Of a stretch of 64,000 nucleotides of DNA, positions 8,274 through 17,371 are shown piece after piece (within the stretch, counting starts at the first letter, position 1; every line of letters starts with the position of its first letter). Source of the DNA: Fen-999 sp041480065. Lineage in GTDB: Bacteria; Pseudomonadota; Gammaproteobacteria; Burkholderiales; Rhodocyclaceae. The notes under the pieces were generated by a model, which saw only the letters and a list, made by a program, of their open reading frames with translations, was not told where the DNA came from and made no database searches. The stretch lies in NCBI GenBank assembly GCA_041480065.1, contig JBGOZF010000005.1, positions 29,025-93,024 on the forward strand, given 5' to 3'. Position numbers and translations under genes: made by a program.

Positions 8274-9412
8274 CGGTCGGTCTTCTTCAAAACGGTGGCG
8301 AGCGCCTGGCAGACGCGATCGACGTCCTCGTCGCGCATGGCCGGAAACAGCGGCAGTGTAACGGTTTGGCGGCCGATGCGCTCGGCATGGGGGTAGTTGC
8401 CCGCCCGCCCGCCCATCTTCCGGTACAGGCTGAAAAGATGCAGCGCCGGGTAATGGACGCCGACGCCGATGCCCAGTTCCTTCATCGCGGCGATGAAGGC
8501 GCCGCGGTCGGTGTCCTCATTGTCGTTATCGGGCAGCAATACCTGGAACATGTGCCAGTTGCAGTTCTCGAAGTCGGCGAGCGGCAGTTCGAGGCCGAGG
8601 CGGCGGTCGATCCGGTCGAAGTAGCGGCGTGCCAGGTCGCGGCGCCGCTGCGTGAAAGCGGCGAGATGCGGCAATTGGCCGAGGCCGATGGCGGCGGCGA
8701 TATCGGTCAGGTTCCACTTGCCGCCGAGCACGTCGACATCCATGCCGCCGTCCGGAAAGCGTTTCACCCCTTGCAGGCGCAGGCGCTCGCACAGTGCCGG
8801 GTCGATGTCGTCGGGCAGCACCAGGGCGCCGCCCTCGCCGGTGGTGAGGTTCTTGTTGGCGTGGAAGCTGAAGGACACGAAATCGCTGAAGTTGCCAAAT
8901 GAGGAGCCGACAGGCTTGCCCCGCCACGAGGCGCCGAAGGACTGGGCGGCGTCTTCGACGACGCGCAGCTTGTGGCGGCCGGCGATGGCGTAGAGCCGGT
9001 CACGGTCCACCGGCAGGCCGGCGAGATCGACCGGGATGATGGCGCGCGTCGCCGGGGTGATCGCGGCTTCGAGGCGATCGAGGTCGATGTTGCGCGTGGT
9101 CGGTTCGACATCGACCAGCACCGGCTTGGCGCCGACTTCGAGGATCACGTTGGCGGTGGCGACCCAGGTCAGCGGCGTTGTGACGACCTCGTCGCCGGCG
9201 CCGACGCCGGCGAGCCGCAGGGCGACCTCCAGCGTCGCCGTGCCCGAGTTGAAGGCGCGGACCGTGCGGCCGCCGCAATACTCCGACAGCGCGGCTTCGA
9301 ATGCCTGCACCTTCGGGCCACTGGTGATCCAGCCCGAGCGCAGCACGTCCGCAACCGCGGCGATCGTTGCTTCGTCGATGCTCGGCCGGGTGAAGGGCAA
9401 AAAGGCCGTCAT
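8270..9412 (-). CDS. arnB: UDP-4-amino-4-deoxy-L-arabinose aminotransferase ArnB
   Basis: A 380-residue PLP enzyme of the DegT/DnrJ/EryC1 group that aminates the UDP-4-ketopentose with glutamate. The PLP-binding Lys is K187 in HANKNLTTGEGG, and GWITSGPKV and NSGTATLEVAL are the usual N-terminal motifs. It overlaps both neighbours by 4 nt. A general perosamine-type aminotransferase is the alternative from sequence alone; the operon decides in favour of ArnB. Confidence 0.92.
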   Translation of the reverse strand: MTAFLPFTRPSIDEATIAAVADVLRSGWITSGPKVQAFEAALSEYCGGRTVRAFNSGTATLEVALRLAGVGAGDEVVTTPLTWVATANVILEVGAKPVLVDVEPTTRNIDLDRLEAAITPATRAIIPVDLAGLPVDRDRLYAIAGRHKLRVVEDAAQSFGASWRGKPVGSSFGNFSDFVSFSFHANKNLTTGEGGALVLPDDIDPALCERLRLQGVKRFPDGGMDVDVLGGKWNLTDIAAAIGLGQLPHLAAFTQRRRDLARRYFDRIDRRLGLELPLADFENCNWHMFQVLLPDNDNEDTDRGAFIAAMKELGIGVGVHYPALHLFSLYRKMGGRAGNYPHAERIGRQTVTLPLFPAMRDEDVDRVCQALATVLKKTDR

Positions 9413-9780
9413 GAGCGGGCCACCAGCCAGACGCCGATGATGATGAAACCGATGCCGAGCAGCTTCTGGCCGGCCAGGGCCTCGCCGAACCAGAAGTAGG
9501 CGACGATGGCATTGACGACGTAGCCGATCGACAGCATCGGATAGGCAACGCTGACGGGAACGCGCGACAAGGCCATGATCCAGACCACGACGCTGATCAC
9601 GTAACAGCCCAGGCCACCGAGGATGTGCGGTTCGAATGCCAGTTTCATGCCCACCGGCAGCAGGTTGTCGAGATGGAATTCGAAATGGCCGACCGCGTTG
9701 GTGCCGGCCTTGAGCAACAACTGGGCGGCGGCGTTGAGCAGCACGCCGGTGAGCACGAGGGCGAAGCTGACGGCGGTCAT
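9409..9780 (-). CDS. Small multidrug-resistance-type membrane protein, ArnE/ArnF-like
   Basis: A 123-residue, four-helix membrane protein of the EmrE/DMT type. In enterobacteria the ArnE-ArnF pair flips undecaprenyl-phosphate-L-Ara4N to the periplasmic face. Here a single gene is present; features such as NAAAQLLLKAG and AYPMLSIGYVVNAI fit this group. It may work as a homodimer or with a partner encoded elsewhere. It overlaps arnB and arnT by 4 nt each. Confidence 0.8.
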   Translation of the reverse strand: MTAVSFALVLTGVLLNAAAQLLLKAGTNAVGHFEFHLDNLLPVGMKLAFEPHILGGLGCYVISVVVWIMALSRVPVSVAYPMLSIGYVVNAIVAYFWFGEALAGQKLLGIGFIIIGVWLVARS

Positions 9781-11519
9781 GGTCCGGCTCTTCCGCCGGG
9801 CCGCCCCAAGGAAGAGCCAGTCAGCGGCATGGACGCCGCGCCTTCTGCGGCGGAACCACCGTCACCCCTGCCCTCAGGGCGGGGGTTGGGGGGTGGGGGC
9901 GATTTGCGGACGATTACCCGACGGGTATCGCGGGCGACGACGGTCATCGGCAACCCCTCCTTCTGCAGGCTGTCGAACTGAGCGTGGTCCATGATGGCAA
10001 ATGCATCGGCAGCGGCCTTCCAGCGTTTCTTGAACTCATCCAGCGATGGTACCGATTTCTGTGGTTCCTGCGTCAGACCGAAGCCGAGCTCATCGCGATA
10101 GTCGACCAGGGTGACGGTTCGCTCCAGGTAATAAGGCAGGGTTTGCTCGTACATGCGCACGCTGTAGAAGGGCACCCCGGGCGTCAGCAGCGGTTTGACC
10201 TGGCCGGCGACCTGGTAGGCGGAATTCGACGGGCTCAGGGTCTCCACGCCCAACAATGCTCCCATGCCGGCAAGGAAGCCGGTGACCGAGAGCGTCAGCG
10301 CGGCGCCCATGGTCCGGTTGCGCCAAGCCAGGACCATCGCGGCCAGGGTGCCGGCAAGCCAGAGGGCTGCGGCGGCCGCGAGCCAGCGGCCATAGGCAGC
10401 CATCATGGCGGCGGGCGTCGCCTCGCTCGCGAACTCGGTGACGCGAGTGCTCAGGATCAGCGCGACCAAGGCCGTTGCGGCGACGGCGCCCAGATGGGTC
10501 AGCAGCGTCTTGCGGCTCAGGCGTGGCAGAGCATCTCCCAGTAGAAGCGCCGCGGCGGGAAACAGGGGCAGGATGTAGGAAGGCAGCTTCGAACTCGAGA
10601 CGCTGAAGAAGGCGAACACCAGCAGGCACCAGAGCATCAGGAAGCGGCGCGGCTGGAACACGCCATCGGCATAGCGCCGCCATGCCGCGCCGACCGACTG
10701 GAGTGCCAGGCTCGTCCAGGGCAGGAGGCCCATGGCCAGGATGGGGATGAAGTACCAGGCCGGCTGGTAGCGGCCATGCACCTTGGTCAGGAAGCGTTCG
10801 AAGTGTTCGTGGATGAAGAAGAAGCGGGCGAACTCCGGGTTGACGATGGACGCGGCGATGAACCAGGGGGCCGCGATGGCCAGGAACAGCGGCAGGCCGC
10901 GCGCGAGTTCCAGGCGTCGCCAGGGCGAGAAGTCGCGGAAGACCAGCGAGTAGAGCACCAGGGTGGCGCCGGTCAGCACCAGGGCGACGATACCTTTGGA
11001 GAGTACCGCCAAAGCCAGCGCCGCCCAGGCGATCAGCATCCACCGGCGCGCCTGCGGCTCTTCGCGCTGGGCGAGCAGGAAGCCGCAGACGGCGACCTCC
11101 AGGAAAAACGACAGCCCCATGTCGAGCGTGTTGATGTGCCCGATCATCAGGTACAGCAGGCTGCTGGCCAGGGTGGTTGCGGCCAATAACCCCGCACTGG
11201 GGCCGAATAGTCGTCGGCCGGCGAACCAGGCCAACAGGATGCCGAGGAAGCCTGTCAGGCCCGGCCACAGCCGCGCCGTGCCGTCGCTCTGGCCCAGCAG
11301 CGTAAAGGCGGTCGCGGTGGCCCAGTACTGCAACGGTGGCTTCTCGAAGTACTTGATGCCGTTCAGTCGCGGCGTCAGCCAGTCGCCCGTGGCGACCATC
11401 TCGCGCGGGATCTCGGCATAGCGGCCCTCGTCGGGCTTGATGAGCTTGCGGTATTCGAGACTGCCGAACCAGACGAGCACGAACAGGGTGATCAGCAACC
11501 AGGCTTGGCGTCGTGTCAT
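9777..11519 (-). CDS. arnT: ArnT-like lipid A aminoarabinose transferase with repeat-derived tail
   Basis: A 580-residue polytopic family 39/83 glycosyltransferase. The first periplasmic loop carries KPDEGRYAEIPREM, the conserved acidic region, followed by about a dozen hydrophobic segments, and a C-terminal soluble domain. It would transfer L-Ara4N from the lipid carrier to lipid A. A natural end would be near TRRVIVRK; the last roughly 45 residues are Pro/Gly-rich and are encoded by palindromic repeat DNA that also carries the next gene's start. Located 4 nt after the Mth938-domain gene. Confidence 0.88.
   Translation of the reverse strand: MTRRQAWLLITLFVLVWFGSLEYRKLIKPDEGRYAEIPREMVATGDWLTPRLNGIKYFEKPPLQYWATATAFTLLGQSDGTARLWPGLTGFLGILLAWFAGRRLFGPSAGLLAATTLASSLLYLMIGHINTLDMGLSFFLEVAVCGFLLAQREEPQARRWMLIAWAALALAVLSKGIVALVLTGATLVLYSLVFRDFSPWRRLELARGLPLFLAIAAPWFIAASIVNPEFARFFFIHEHFERFLTKVHGRYQPAWYFIPILAMGLLPWTSLALQSVGAAWRRYADGVFQPRRFLMLWCLLVFAFFSVSSSKLPSYILPLFPAAALLLGDALPRLSRKTLLTHLGAVAATALVALILSTRVTEFASEATPAAMMAAYGRWLAAAAALWLAGTLAAMVLAWRNRTMGAALTLSVTGFLAGMGALLGVETLSPSNSAYQVAGQVKPLLTPGVPFYSVRMYEQTLPYYLERTVTLVDYRDELGFGLTQEPQKSVPSLDEFKKRWKAAADAFAIMDHAQFDSLQKEGLPMTVVARDTRRVIVRKSPPPPNPRPEGRGDGGSAAEGAASMPLTGSSLGRPGGRAGP
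9786..9885. repeat. Palindromic repeat DNA inside the arnT 3' end
   Basis: Two inverted repeats lie within the last coding stretch of arnT: GGCTCTTCC (9786-9794) with GGAAGAGCC (9810-9818), a perfect 9-bp stem, and CCCCTGCCCT (9865-9874) with AGGGCGGGGG (9876-9885). Composition is strongly G/C skewed. This looks like an extragenic palindromic element captured into the reading frame rather than protein-selected sequence. Its copy number in the genome cannot be judged from one window. Confidence 0.6.
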
Positions 11520-11523
11520 CTGG

Positions 11524-11895
11524 CTATTCGACGATCAGGGCGGCGACGACGGCGCGGCCCTCAGCCACGACGATATTGTAGGTGCGGCAGGCGGCGGCCG
11601 TGTCCATGATCTCGACGCCGATGCGGGCCTCGATCAAGGAACGCAGCAGTTGCGGCTGCGGAAAGCGCTGGCGGTTGCCGGTGCCGAGCAGCAGCACGTC
11701 GCAGGCATGGACGGCGAGTGCGCTGAGATGGGCCTCGCCGAGCGCGTCGAAGGTGTCGGGGCCCCAGTCGGCATCGATCGCGGTCGGCGTGATCAGCAGG
11801 CTGCGCTGATAGCGCCGGCCATCGATTTCCACCCAGCCCGGGCCGTGTGCGGCGATGATGTGTTGGCCGCTGCTGGGGTTGGCTTGAAGCTTCAT
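11524..11895 (-). CDS. Mth938-like domain (DUF498) protein
   Basis: A 123-residue soluble protein with the Mth938/DUF498 layout: an early YQRSLLITP segment, then HACDVLLLGTGNRQRFP and GVEIMDTAAACRTYNIV. In other bacteria such proteins accompany membrane-protein insertion genes or complex I assembly factors; a cytoplasmic role is likely but unproven. It is first in the minus-strand arn transcription unit, 4 nt before arnT, although a pathway link is not expected. Confidence 0.82.
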   Translation of the reverse strand: MKLQANPSSGQHIIAAHGPGWVEIDGRRYQRSLLITPTAIDADWGPDTFDALGEAHLSALAVHACDVLLLGTGNRQRFPQPQLLRSLIEARIGVEIMDTAAACRTYNIVVAEGRAVVAALIVE

Positions 11896-12006
11896 GTCGG
11901 GTTGTGGAGGGATATTCCGGGCCGCGTGGATTGCGGCTCTGCAGGGGGTTCGGTAGGATTATAACTTTTCCCAGGGGCGGCCGGCCGGCCGCGAACGGTA
12001 ACCGCC

Positions 12007-13233
12007 ATGCAGCCCGTACTGAAATCGACCAAGCTCGCCAACGTCTGTTATGACATCCGCGGCCCGGTGCTCGACCGCGCCAAGCAGATGGAGGAAGAAG
12101 GCCACAAGATCATCAAGCTCAACATCGGCAACCTTGCCTCCTTCGGCTTCGACGCACCCGAAGAGATCCAGCAGGACATGATCCGCAACCTGCCCAACGC
12201 GGCCGGCTATACCGATTCCAAGGGCATTTTCTCCGGCCGCAAGGCGGTCATGCACTACACGCAGGAGAAGCAGATCAAGGGCGTCACGCTGGAGGACATC
12301 TACCTCGGCAACGGCGTTTCCGAGCTGATCGTCATGGCCATGAACGCCCTGCTCGACGGCGGCGACGAGGTTCTGGTGCCGGCACCGGACTACCCCCTTT
12401 GGACGGCCGCGGTGAGCCTGTCGGGTGGCACGCCGGTGCATTACCTGTGCGACGAGGCGAACGACTGGCAGCCGGACCTCGCGGATATCGAGGCCAAGAT
12501 CACGGCCAATACCCGCGCCATCGTCATCATCAACCCCAACAATCCCACCGGGGCGCTGTATCCGCCCGACGTGCTGCTGAAGATCGTCGCCCTGGCGCGG
12601 CACCATGGCCTGATCATCTATGCCGACGAGGTCTACGACAAGGTGCTCTACGACGGCAATACGCATACCTCGATCGCCTCGCTGTCGGAGGATGTGCTGA
12701 CCATCACCTTCAACGGCCTGTCGAAGAACTACCGCTGCTGCGGCTATCGCGCCGGCTGGATGGTGGTGTCGGGCGACAAGAAGGTCGCGACGGACTACAT
12801 CGAAGGCCTCAACATGCTGGCCTCGATGCGCCTGTGCGCCAACGTGCCTGGCCAGTACGCGATCCAGACGGCCTTGGGCGGCTACCAGAGCATCAACGAT
12901 CTGGTCGCGCCCGGCGGTCGCATGCGCCGGCAGCGGGATCTCGCCCACGAACTGATCACCGCGATTCCGGGCGTCAGTTGCGTCAAGCCCAAGGCGACGC
13001 TCTACATGTTTCCGCGCCTCGACCCGGCGATCTACCCGATCGAGGACGATCAGGCATTCATCCTGGAGCTTCTGGAGGAAGAGCGGGTGCTGCTGGTCCA
13101 GGGCACCGGCTTCAACTGGCCCAATCCGGACCACTTCCGGCTGGTGTTCCTGCCCCACGAAGACGACCTGCGCGAGTCCCTCGGCCGCGTCGCCCGTTTC
13201 CTCGAGCACTATCGGAAACGTCACGGCAACTAG
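12007..13233 (+). CDS. alaA: AlaA-type alanine aminotransferase
   Basis: A 408-residue class I PLP aminotransferase. The PLP Lys is K240 in NGLSKNYRCCGYRAG, with INPNNPTGALYP and YADEVYDKVLYDG as the other cofactor motifs. The N-terminal KSTKLANVCYDIRGPVLDRA is characteristic of the AlaA (YfbQ) group, which makes alanine from pyruvate and glutamate. In betaproteobacteria it commonly precedes hom and thrC, as here. The ATG is well placed 111 nt from the divergent Mth938-domain gene. Confidence 0.92.
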   Translation: MQPVLKSTKLANVCYDIRGPVLDRAKQMEEEGHKIIKLNIGNLASFGFDAPEEIQQDMIRNLPNAAGYTDSKGIFSGRKAVMHYTQEKQIKGVTLEDIYLGNGVSELIVMAMNALLDGGDEVLVPAPDYPLWTAAVSLSGGTPVHYLCDEANDWQPDLADIEAKITANTRAIVIINPNNPTGALYPPDVLLKIVALARHHGLIIYADEVYDKVLYDGNTHTSIASLSEDVLTITFNGLSKNYRCCGYRAGWMVVSGDKKVATDYIEGLNMLASMRLCANVPGQYAIQTALGGYQSINDLVAPGGRMRRQRDLAHELITAIPGVSCVKPKATLYMFPRLDPAIYPIEDDQAFILELLEEERVLLVQGTGFNWPNPDHFRLVFLPHEDDLRESLGRVARFLEHYRKRHGN

Positions 13234-13240
13234 AAGTTCT

Positions 13241-13313
13241 CACCGCAGAGGACGCAGAGGAAACCATACAATCGCTCTTGCATTTCTCTGCGTCCTCTGC
13301 GCACTCTGCGGTG
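13241..13313. repeat. CCGCAGAG-type intergenic inverted repeat
   Basis: Between alaA and hom, the left arm (13241-13263, CACCGCAGAGGACGCAGAGG plus AAA) is matched by an inverted right arm (13283-13313) that reads TTTCTCTGCGTCCTCTGCG followed by an extra CACTCTG unit and CGGTG. Together they form a long imperfect hairpin. Similar CGCAGAGG repeats are scattered between genes in many proteobacterial genomes. It could terminate or stabilise the alaA transcript. Confidence 0.8.
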
Positions 13314-13340
13314 AATGATCTTTCTCGGAACACGCTCATC

Positions 13341-14651
13341 ATGAAACCCATCAACGTAGGCCTGCTCGGCATCGGCACCGTCGGCGGCGGCACCTGGACG
13401 GTGCTGACGCGCAACCAGCAGGAGATCACCCGCCGCGCCGGACGGCCGATCCAGATCACCGTCGTCGCCGACAAGAACCTCGCTTTGGCGCGCAATGTCA
13501 CCGGCGGGGCCTGCAAGCTGACCGACGATGCCTTTTCGGTGGTCAGCGATCCCAACGTCGATATCGTCGTCGAACTGATCGGCGGCTGTGGCATCGCCAA
13601 GGAACTGGTCCTGAAGGCCATCGAGAACGGCAAGCACGTCGTTACCGCCAACAAGGCGCTGCTGGCCGTGCATGGCAACGAGATCTTCGCCGCCGCCCAG
13701 GACAAGGGCGTCATGGTCGCCTTCGAGGCGGCCGTGGCCGGCGGCATTCCGATCATCAAGGCGCTGCGCGAGGGCCTCACCGCCAACCGCATCGAGTGGA
13801 TCGCCGGCATCATCAACGGCACCACCAACTTCATCCTCTCGGAAATGCGCGAGAAGGGCCTGCCCTTCGAGGCCGTGCTCAAGGAGGCGCAGCGCCTGGG
13901 CTATGCCGAGGCCGATCCGACCTTCGATATCGAGGGCATCGACGCCGGCCACAAGCTGACCATCATGTCGGCCATCGCCTTCGGCATTCCGATGCAGTTC
14001 GACAAGGCCTACATCGAAGGTATCAGCAAGCTGCAAGCCGAAGACATCAAGTACGCCGAGCAACTGGGCTACCGGATCAAGCTTCTCGGCATCACCCGGC
14101 GCACGGCAGCCGGCATCGAACTGCGTGTGCATCCGACGCTGATTCCCGCCAAGCGGCTGCTGGCCAACGTCGAAGGTGCCATGAACGCCGTCCTGGTCAA
14201 GGGCGATGCCGTCGGCTCCTCGCTCTACTACGGCAAGGGCGCCGGTGCCGAGCCGACCGCCAGCGCCGTGATCGCAGACCTGGTCGACGTCACCCGCATG
14301 CACACCGCCGACCCGGAGCATCGCGTGCCGCATCTGGCCTTCCAGCCTGACGCCGTCACCGACATCCCGGTGTTGCCGATGGCCGAAGTCGAGACCAGCT
14401 ACTACCTGCGCCTGCGGGTCGAGGACAAGCCTGGGGTGCTGGCCGAGATCACGCGCATCCTGGCCGACCAGCATATCTCCATCGACGCCATGCTCCAGCG
14501 CGAACCAGGAGAGGGCGAGGGTGAGACCGACATCATCATCCTTACCCACGTTTGCCGCGAGAAGGCCGCCGATGCTGCGATTGCAAAGATCGAGGCGCTG
14601 CCGGTGGTCAAGCGCAAGGTGATCCGGCTGCGGCTCGAGGAACTGACCTGA
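13341..14651 (+). CDS. hom: Homoserine dehydrogenase
   Basis: A 436-residue enzyme that reduces aspartate semialdehyde to homoserine, the branch point for threonine and methionine. The Rossmann motif is GLLGIGTVGGGTW, the substrate region is IAGIINGTTNFIL with EADPTFDIEGIDAGHK, and a C-terminal ACT domain (YYLRLRVEDKPGVLAEI) is expected to bind threonine for feedback control. The ATG at 13341 follows the intergenic repeat. The stop overlaps the thrC start (TGATG). Confidence 0.95.
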   Translation: MKPINVGLLGIGTVGGGTWTVLTRNQQEITRRAGRPIQITVVADKNLALARNVTGGACKLTDDAFSVVSDPNVDIVVELIGGCGIAKELVLKAIENGKHVVTANKALLAVHGNEIFAAAQDKGVMVAFEAAVAGGIPIIKALREGLTANRIEWIAGIINGTTNFILSEMREKGLPFEAVLKEAQRLGYAEADPTFDIEGIDAGHKLTIMSAIAFGIPMQFDKAYIEGISKLQAEDIKYAEQLGYRIKLLGITRRTAAGIELRVHPTLIPAKRLLANVEGAMNAVLVKGDAVGSSLYYGKGAGAEPTASAVIADLVDVTRMHTADPEHRVPHLAFQPDAVTDIPVLPMAEVETSYYLRLRVEDKPGVLAEITRILADQHISIDAMLQREPGEGEGETDIIILTHVCREKAADAAIAKIEALPVVKRKVIRLRLEELT

Positions 14652-16081
14652 TGCATTACCTTTCCACCCGTGGCCATGCCGAGCGGCAGGGCTTCTGCGA
14701 CATCCTGCTCGGCGGCCTGGCGCCCGACGGTGGGCTTTACCTGCCCGAGTCCTATCCGCAGGTAAGCGCGGCGGAACTGGCCGAGTGGCGCGATCTGCCA
14801 TATCACGCGTTGGCGCTGCGCGTGCTTCAGAAGTTCATCACCGACATTCCCGATTGCGACCTCAAGACCCTCGTCGATCGGACCTACACGGCCCAGGTCT
14901 ACCGCTGGTGCCGCGCCGGACGCGATGCTGCCGACATCACGCCATTGACTACGCTGGAGCCGGGATTCCATTTGCTCGAGTTGTCCAACGGGCCGACGCT
15001 GGCCTTCAAGGACATGGCCATGCAACTGCTCGGCAACCTGTTCGAGTACGTGCTGGCCAAGCGGGGTGAGGAAACCAACATCCTCGGTGCGACGTCCGGA
15101 GATACAGGGTCGGCGGCCGAGTACGCCATGCGCGGCAAGAAGGGCGTGCGCGTCTTCATGCTCTCGCCGCACGGCAAGATGAGCGCCTTCCAGCGGGCGC
15201 AGATGTATTCGCTGGCGGACGCCAACATCTTCAACATCGCCATCCGGGGCATGTTCGACGACTGCCAGGACATCGTCAAGGCGGTGGCCAACGATGCCGA
15301 CTTCAAGGCGAAATACAAGATCGGCGCCGTGAATTCGATCAACTGGGCGCGCGTGGCGGCCCAGATCGTCTACTACTTCAAGGGTTACTTCGAGGCCACG
15401 AAGACCAACGACCAGGAAGTGGCTTTCTGCGTGCCTTCGGGCAACTTCGGCAACATCTGCGCCGGCCACATCGCGCGCATGATGGGCCTGCCGATCGGCC
15501 GCCTCGTGCTTGCGACCAACGAGAACGACGTGCTCGACGAGTTCTTCCGCACCGGTGTCTATCGTCCGCGCGGCACCGCGGAGACCCTGGTGACCTCCAG
15601 TCCGTCGATGGACATTTCCAAGGCCTCGAACTTCGAGCGTTTCGTCTTCGACCTCGTCGGCCGCGATCCGGTGATCATCCGTCAACTCTGGTCGCAGGTG
15701 GATGCGGGCGGCAGCTTCGACCTCAACGGCACGCCCTTCCTGGAACGGCTGCCCGACTTCTGCTTCACGTCTGGGCGCAGCACCCACGCCGACCGCGTGG
15801 CGACGATCCGCGATGTCTGGCAGCGCTTCAATACCATGATCGACACCCACACCGCGGACGCCATCAAGGTGGCGCGCGAATACCATCAGGCTGGGATTCC
15901 GATGGTCGTGCTGGAGACTGCGCAACCGGTGAAATTCGGCGAAACCATCCAGGAGGCGCTCGGTCGCGAGCCACCGCGTCCCGCCGAACTGGAAGGCATC
16001 GAAGACCTGCCGCAGCGCGTCGAGGTGATGGATGCGGATGTCGCGGCCGTGAAGGCGTACGTCGCCAGCCGCTGCGGGTAG
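14651..16081 (+). CDS. thrC: Threonine synthase
   Basis: A 476-residue PLP enzyme converting O-phosphohomoserine to threonine. The N-terminus (MHYLSTRGHAERQGF..ILLGGLAPDGGLYLPE) is typical of the long ThrC class; the PLP Lys is K120 in TLAFKDMAMQ, with GATSGDTGSAAEYA as the phosphate-binding motif. It is translationally coupled to hom by a TGATG overlap. It is the last conserved gene before the accessory island. Confidence 0.95.
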   Translation: MHYLSTRGHAERQGFCDILLGGLAPDGGLYLPESYPQVSAAELAEWRDLPYHALALRVLQKFITDIPDCDLKTLVDRTYTAQVYRWCRAGRDAADITPLTTLEPGFHLLELSNGPTLAFKDMAMQLLGNLFEYVLAKRGEETNILGATSGDTGSAAEYAMRGKKGVRVFMLSPHGKMSAFQRAQMYSLADANIFNIAIRGMFDDCQDIVKAVANDADFKAKYKIGAVNSINWARVAAQIVYYFKGYFEATKTNDQEVAFCVPSGNFGNICAGHIARMMGLPIGRLVLATNENDVLDEFFRTGVYRPRGTAETLVTSSPSMDISKASNFERFVFDLVGRDPVIIRQLWSQVDAGGSFDLNGTPFLERLPDFCFTSGRSTHADRVATIRDVWQRFNTMIDTHTADAIKVAREYHQAGIPMVVLETAQPVKFGETIQEALGREPPRPAELEGIEDLPQRVEVMDADVAAVKAYVASRCG

Positions 16082-16261
16082 GCGCTCAGACTGACGACAG
16101 CACAAGCGTTGCGCTTACCCTGAGAGTGTCGCGCACGCCCCGGCTGACCAGACCTTGTAGATGGAGGGGCTGTGGGTGTTAGGGCCGTCTACTCATCACC
16201 GGGTGGCCGGGCGGAACCTTTGGTGAAGGGGCCAGCGAAGAGGAAGCTCATTGCTTAGTGG
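16082..16261. other. Unassigned spacer at the left edge of the accessory island
   Basis: About 180 bases between thrC and the first island gene. I see no convincing coding frame, tRNA or direct repeat. A short dyad AAGCG/CGCTT lies near 16103-16115, and the 16160-16260 stretch is dense in GG dinucleotides with several short pairings. It may hold a thrC terminator or the remains of the island junction, but neither is shown. Confidence 0.4.
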
Positions 16262-17371
16262 TCAGTCGGCCAACTCAATATCCACGAATCTGAACTTGGT
16301 CTTCGATTTGTGAGTTGCCCGAACCAGCACAGGACGGTTCACCATGGGCCCTATTACGTCGTCAACTGCGTCTTGAAGGCCGTCAATATGGACTGATGCA
16401 CCGTCCACGACGACATCAAGCCAATCCTTATCCAGATGCACTGCCCTCAGAATTCCTTGCAGTTCGATGATTGCTTCACCTGCATCTTCTAGAAGAATGC
16501 GCTTCTTGCGGAGTTGCTGGTTAATGTTGCCCCGTGACCCAACACCAAGAGATACTGGACGAACATCGCCCGAGGCTCTGAGGTCGAGCTGGTCGAAGGT
16601 CTTCCCGGTGGGTGCCAAGTTTCGCGCGAGCTTGAGAAACGTATTGCGGTAGTTCTCATCTGGCACAAGACGCTCTAGATGGCCGGCGTCATCGCTTGAT
16701 GATGCACTCACTATTTCCAAGAAATGCTGGGCGATTCTCTGCGGTTCAACATCTGCCTTGAAAAAGTCGGGCTGCGTTGGCTTCTGTATTGCCACTGAGA
16801 ACTGGTAGCTACCGGGTGCAGATTGAAACAGCCAAGGGCGACACGCATCTTGTAGCTCCTTAGCCGGCCGGCCAACTCTTCGATGAGAGATTCCGTTAAT
16901 AAACTCAATTGTCCTGTAGAACATAGACTGGATGGTCTGGACCTTATCGACAATCAGATCAAGCGGTGCACCCCCCGTTACAACCTCCCCCCCCTTTACC
17001 GAGACCATTACTTGCCCGGGAACGAATGAAACACCGGCTCGCTGTTTGGAACCTTCTGTCCAGATCGCCAACACGAGATTCCTCAATTCGCCTCGTGCAA
17101 AATCTGGCATGTGAAGGTCGGCAAGCATCAGATGCGCAAGTTGTTCGGCGCGCACATACTCACCAGCCTTGAACCAAAGGGCGACGGCGCTGACCGCCGT
17201 AATACCTCGCGTCCTGACTTTTGACACATCAAGCTGCTCTAGCGCTTGTCGTTCAGCGTCCGCCGCCAGTCGATATAGTTCGAGCGCCTGTTCAGTATTG
17301 CGATCTCGTAGCGCCAACTGGGCTTCGATGGCGAATCGCTCGCTTTCGGAGTGAAGGTCAGCCCAAGTCAT
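16262..17371 (-). CDS. Hypothetical protein with TPR-like N-terminus
   Basis: A 369-residue protein that I do not recognise. The first 110 residues are helical and resemble TPR-type pairs (ALRDRNTEQALELYRLAADAE, then WFKAGEYVRAEQLAHLML). The middle and C-terminal parts are mixed alpha/beta with no known motif; no signal peptide or membrane segment is seen. Its ATG overlaps the stop of the upstream gene by 4 nt, so the two form one unit. Base composition is visibly more AT-rich than the flanking core genes, which suggests transfer. Confidence 0.7.
   Translation of the reverse strand: MTWADLHSESERFAIEAQLALRDRNTEQALELYRLAADAERQALEQLDVSKVRTRGITAVSAVALWFKAGEYVRAEQLAHLMLADLHMPDFARGELRNLVLAIWTEGSKQRAGVSFVPGQVMVSVKGGEVVTGGAPLDLIVDKVQTIQSMFYRTIEFINGISHRRVGRPAKELQDACRPWLFQSAPGSYQFSVAIQKPTQPDFFKADVEPQRIAQHFLEIVSASSSDDAGHLERLVPDENYRNTFLKLARNLAPTGKTFDQLDLRASGDVRPVSLGVGSRGNINQQLRKKRILLEDAGEAIIELQGILRAVHLDKDWLDVVVDGASVHIDGLQDAVDDVIGPMVNRPVLVRATHKSKTKFRFVDIELAD

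Noticed and set aside
12399..13340. Upstream extension of the hom frame
   Set aside because: It overlaps alaA out of frame and crosses the intergenic repeat; the ATG at 13341 begins a normal homoserine dehydrogenase.
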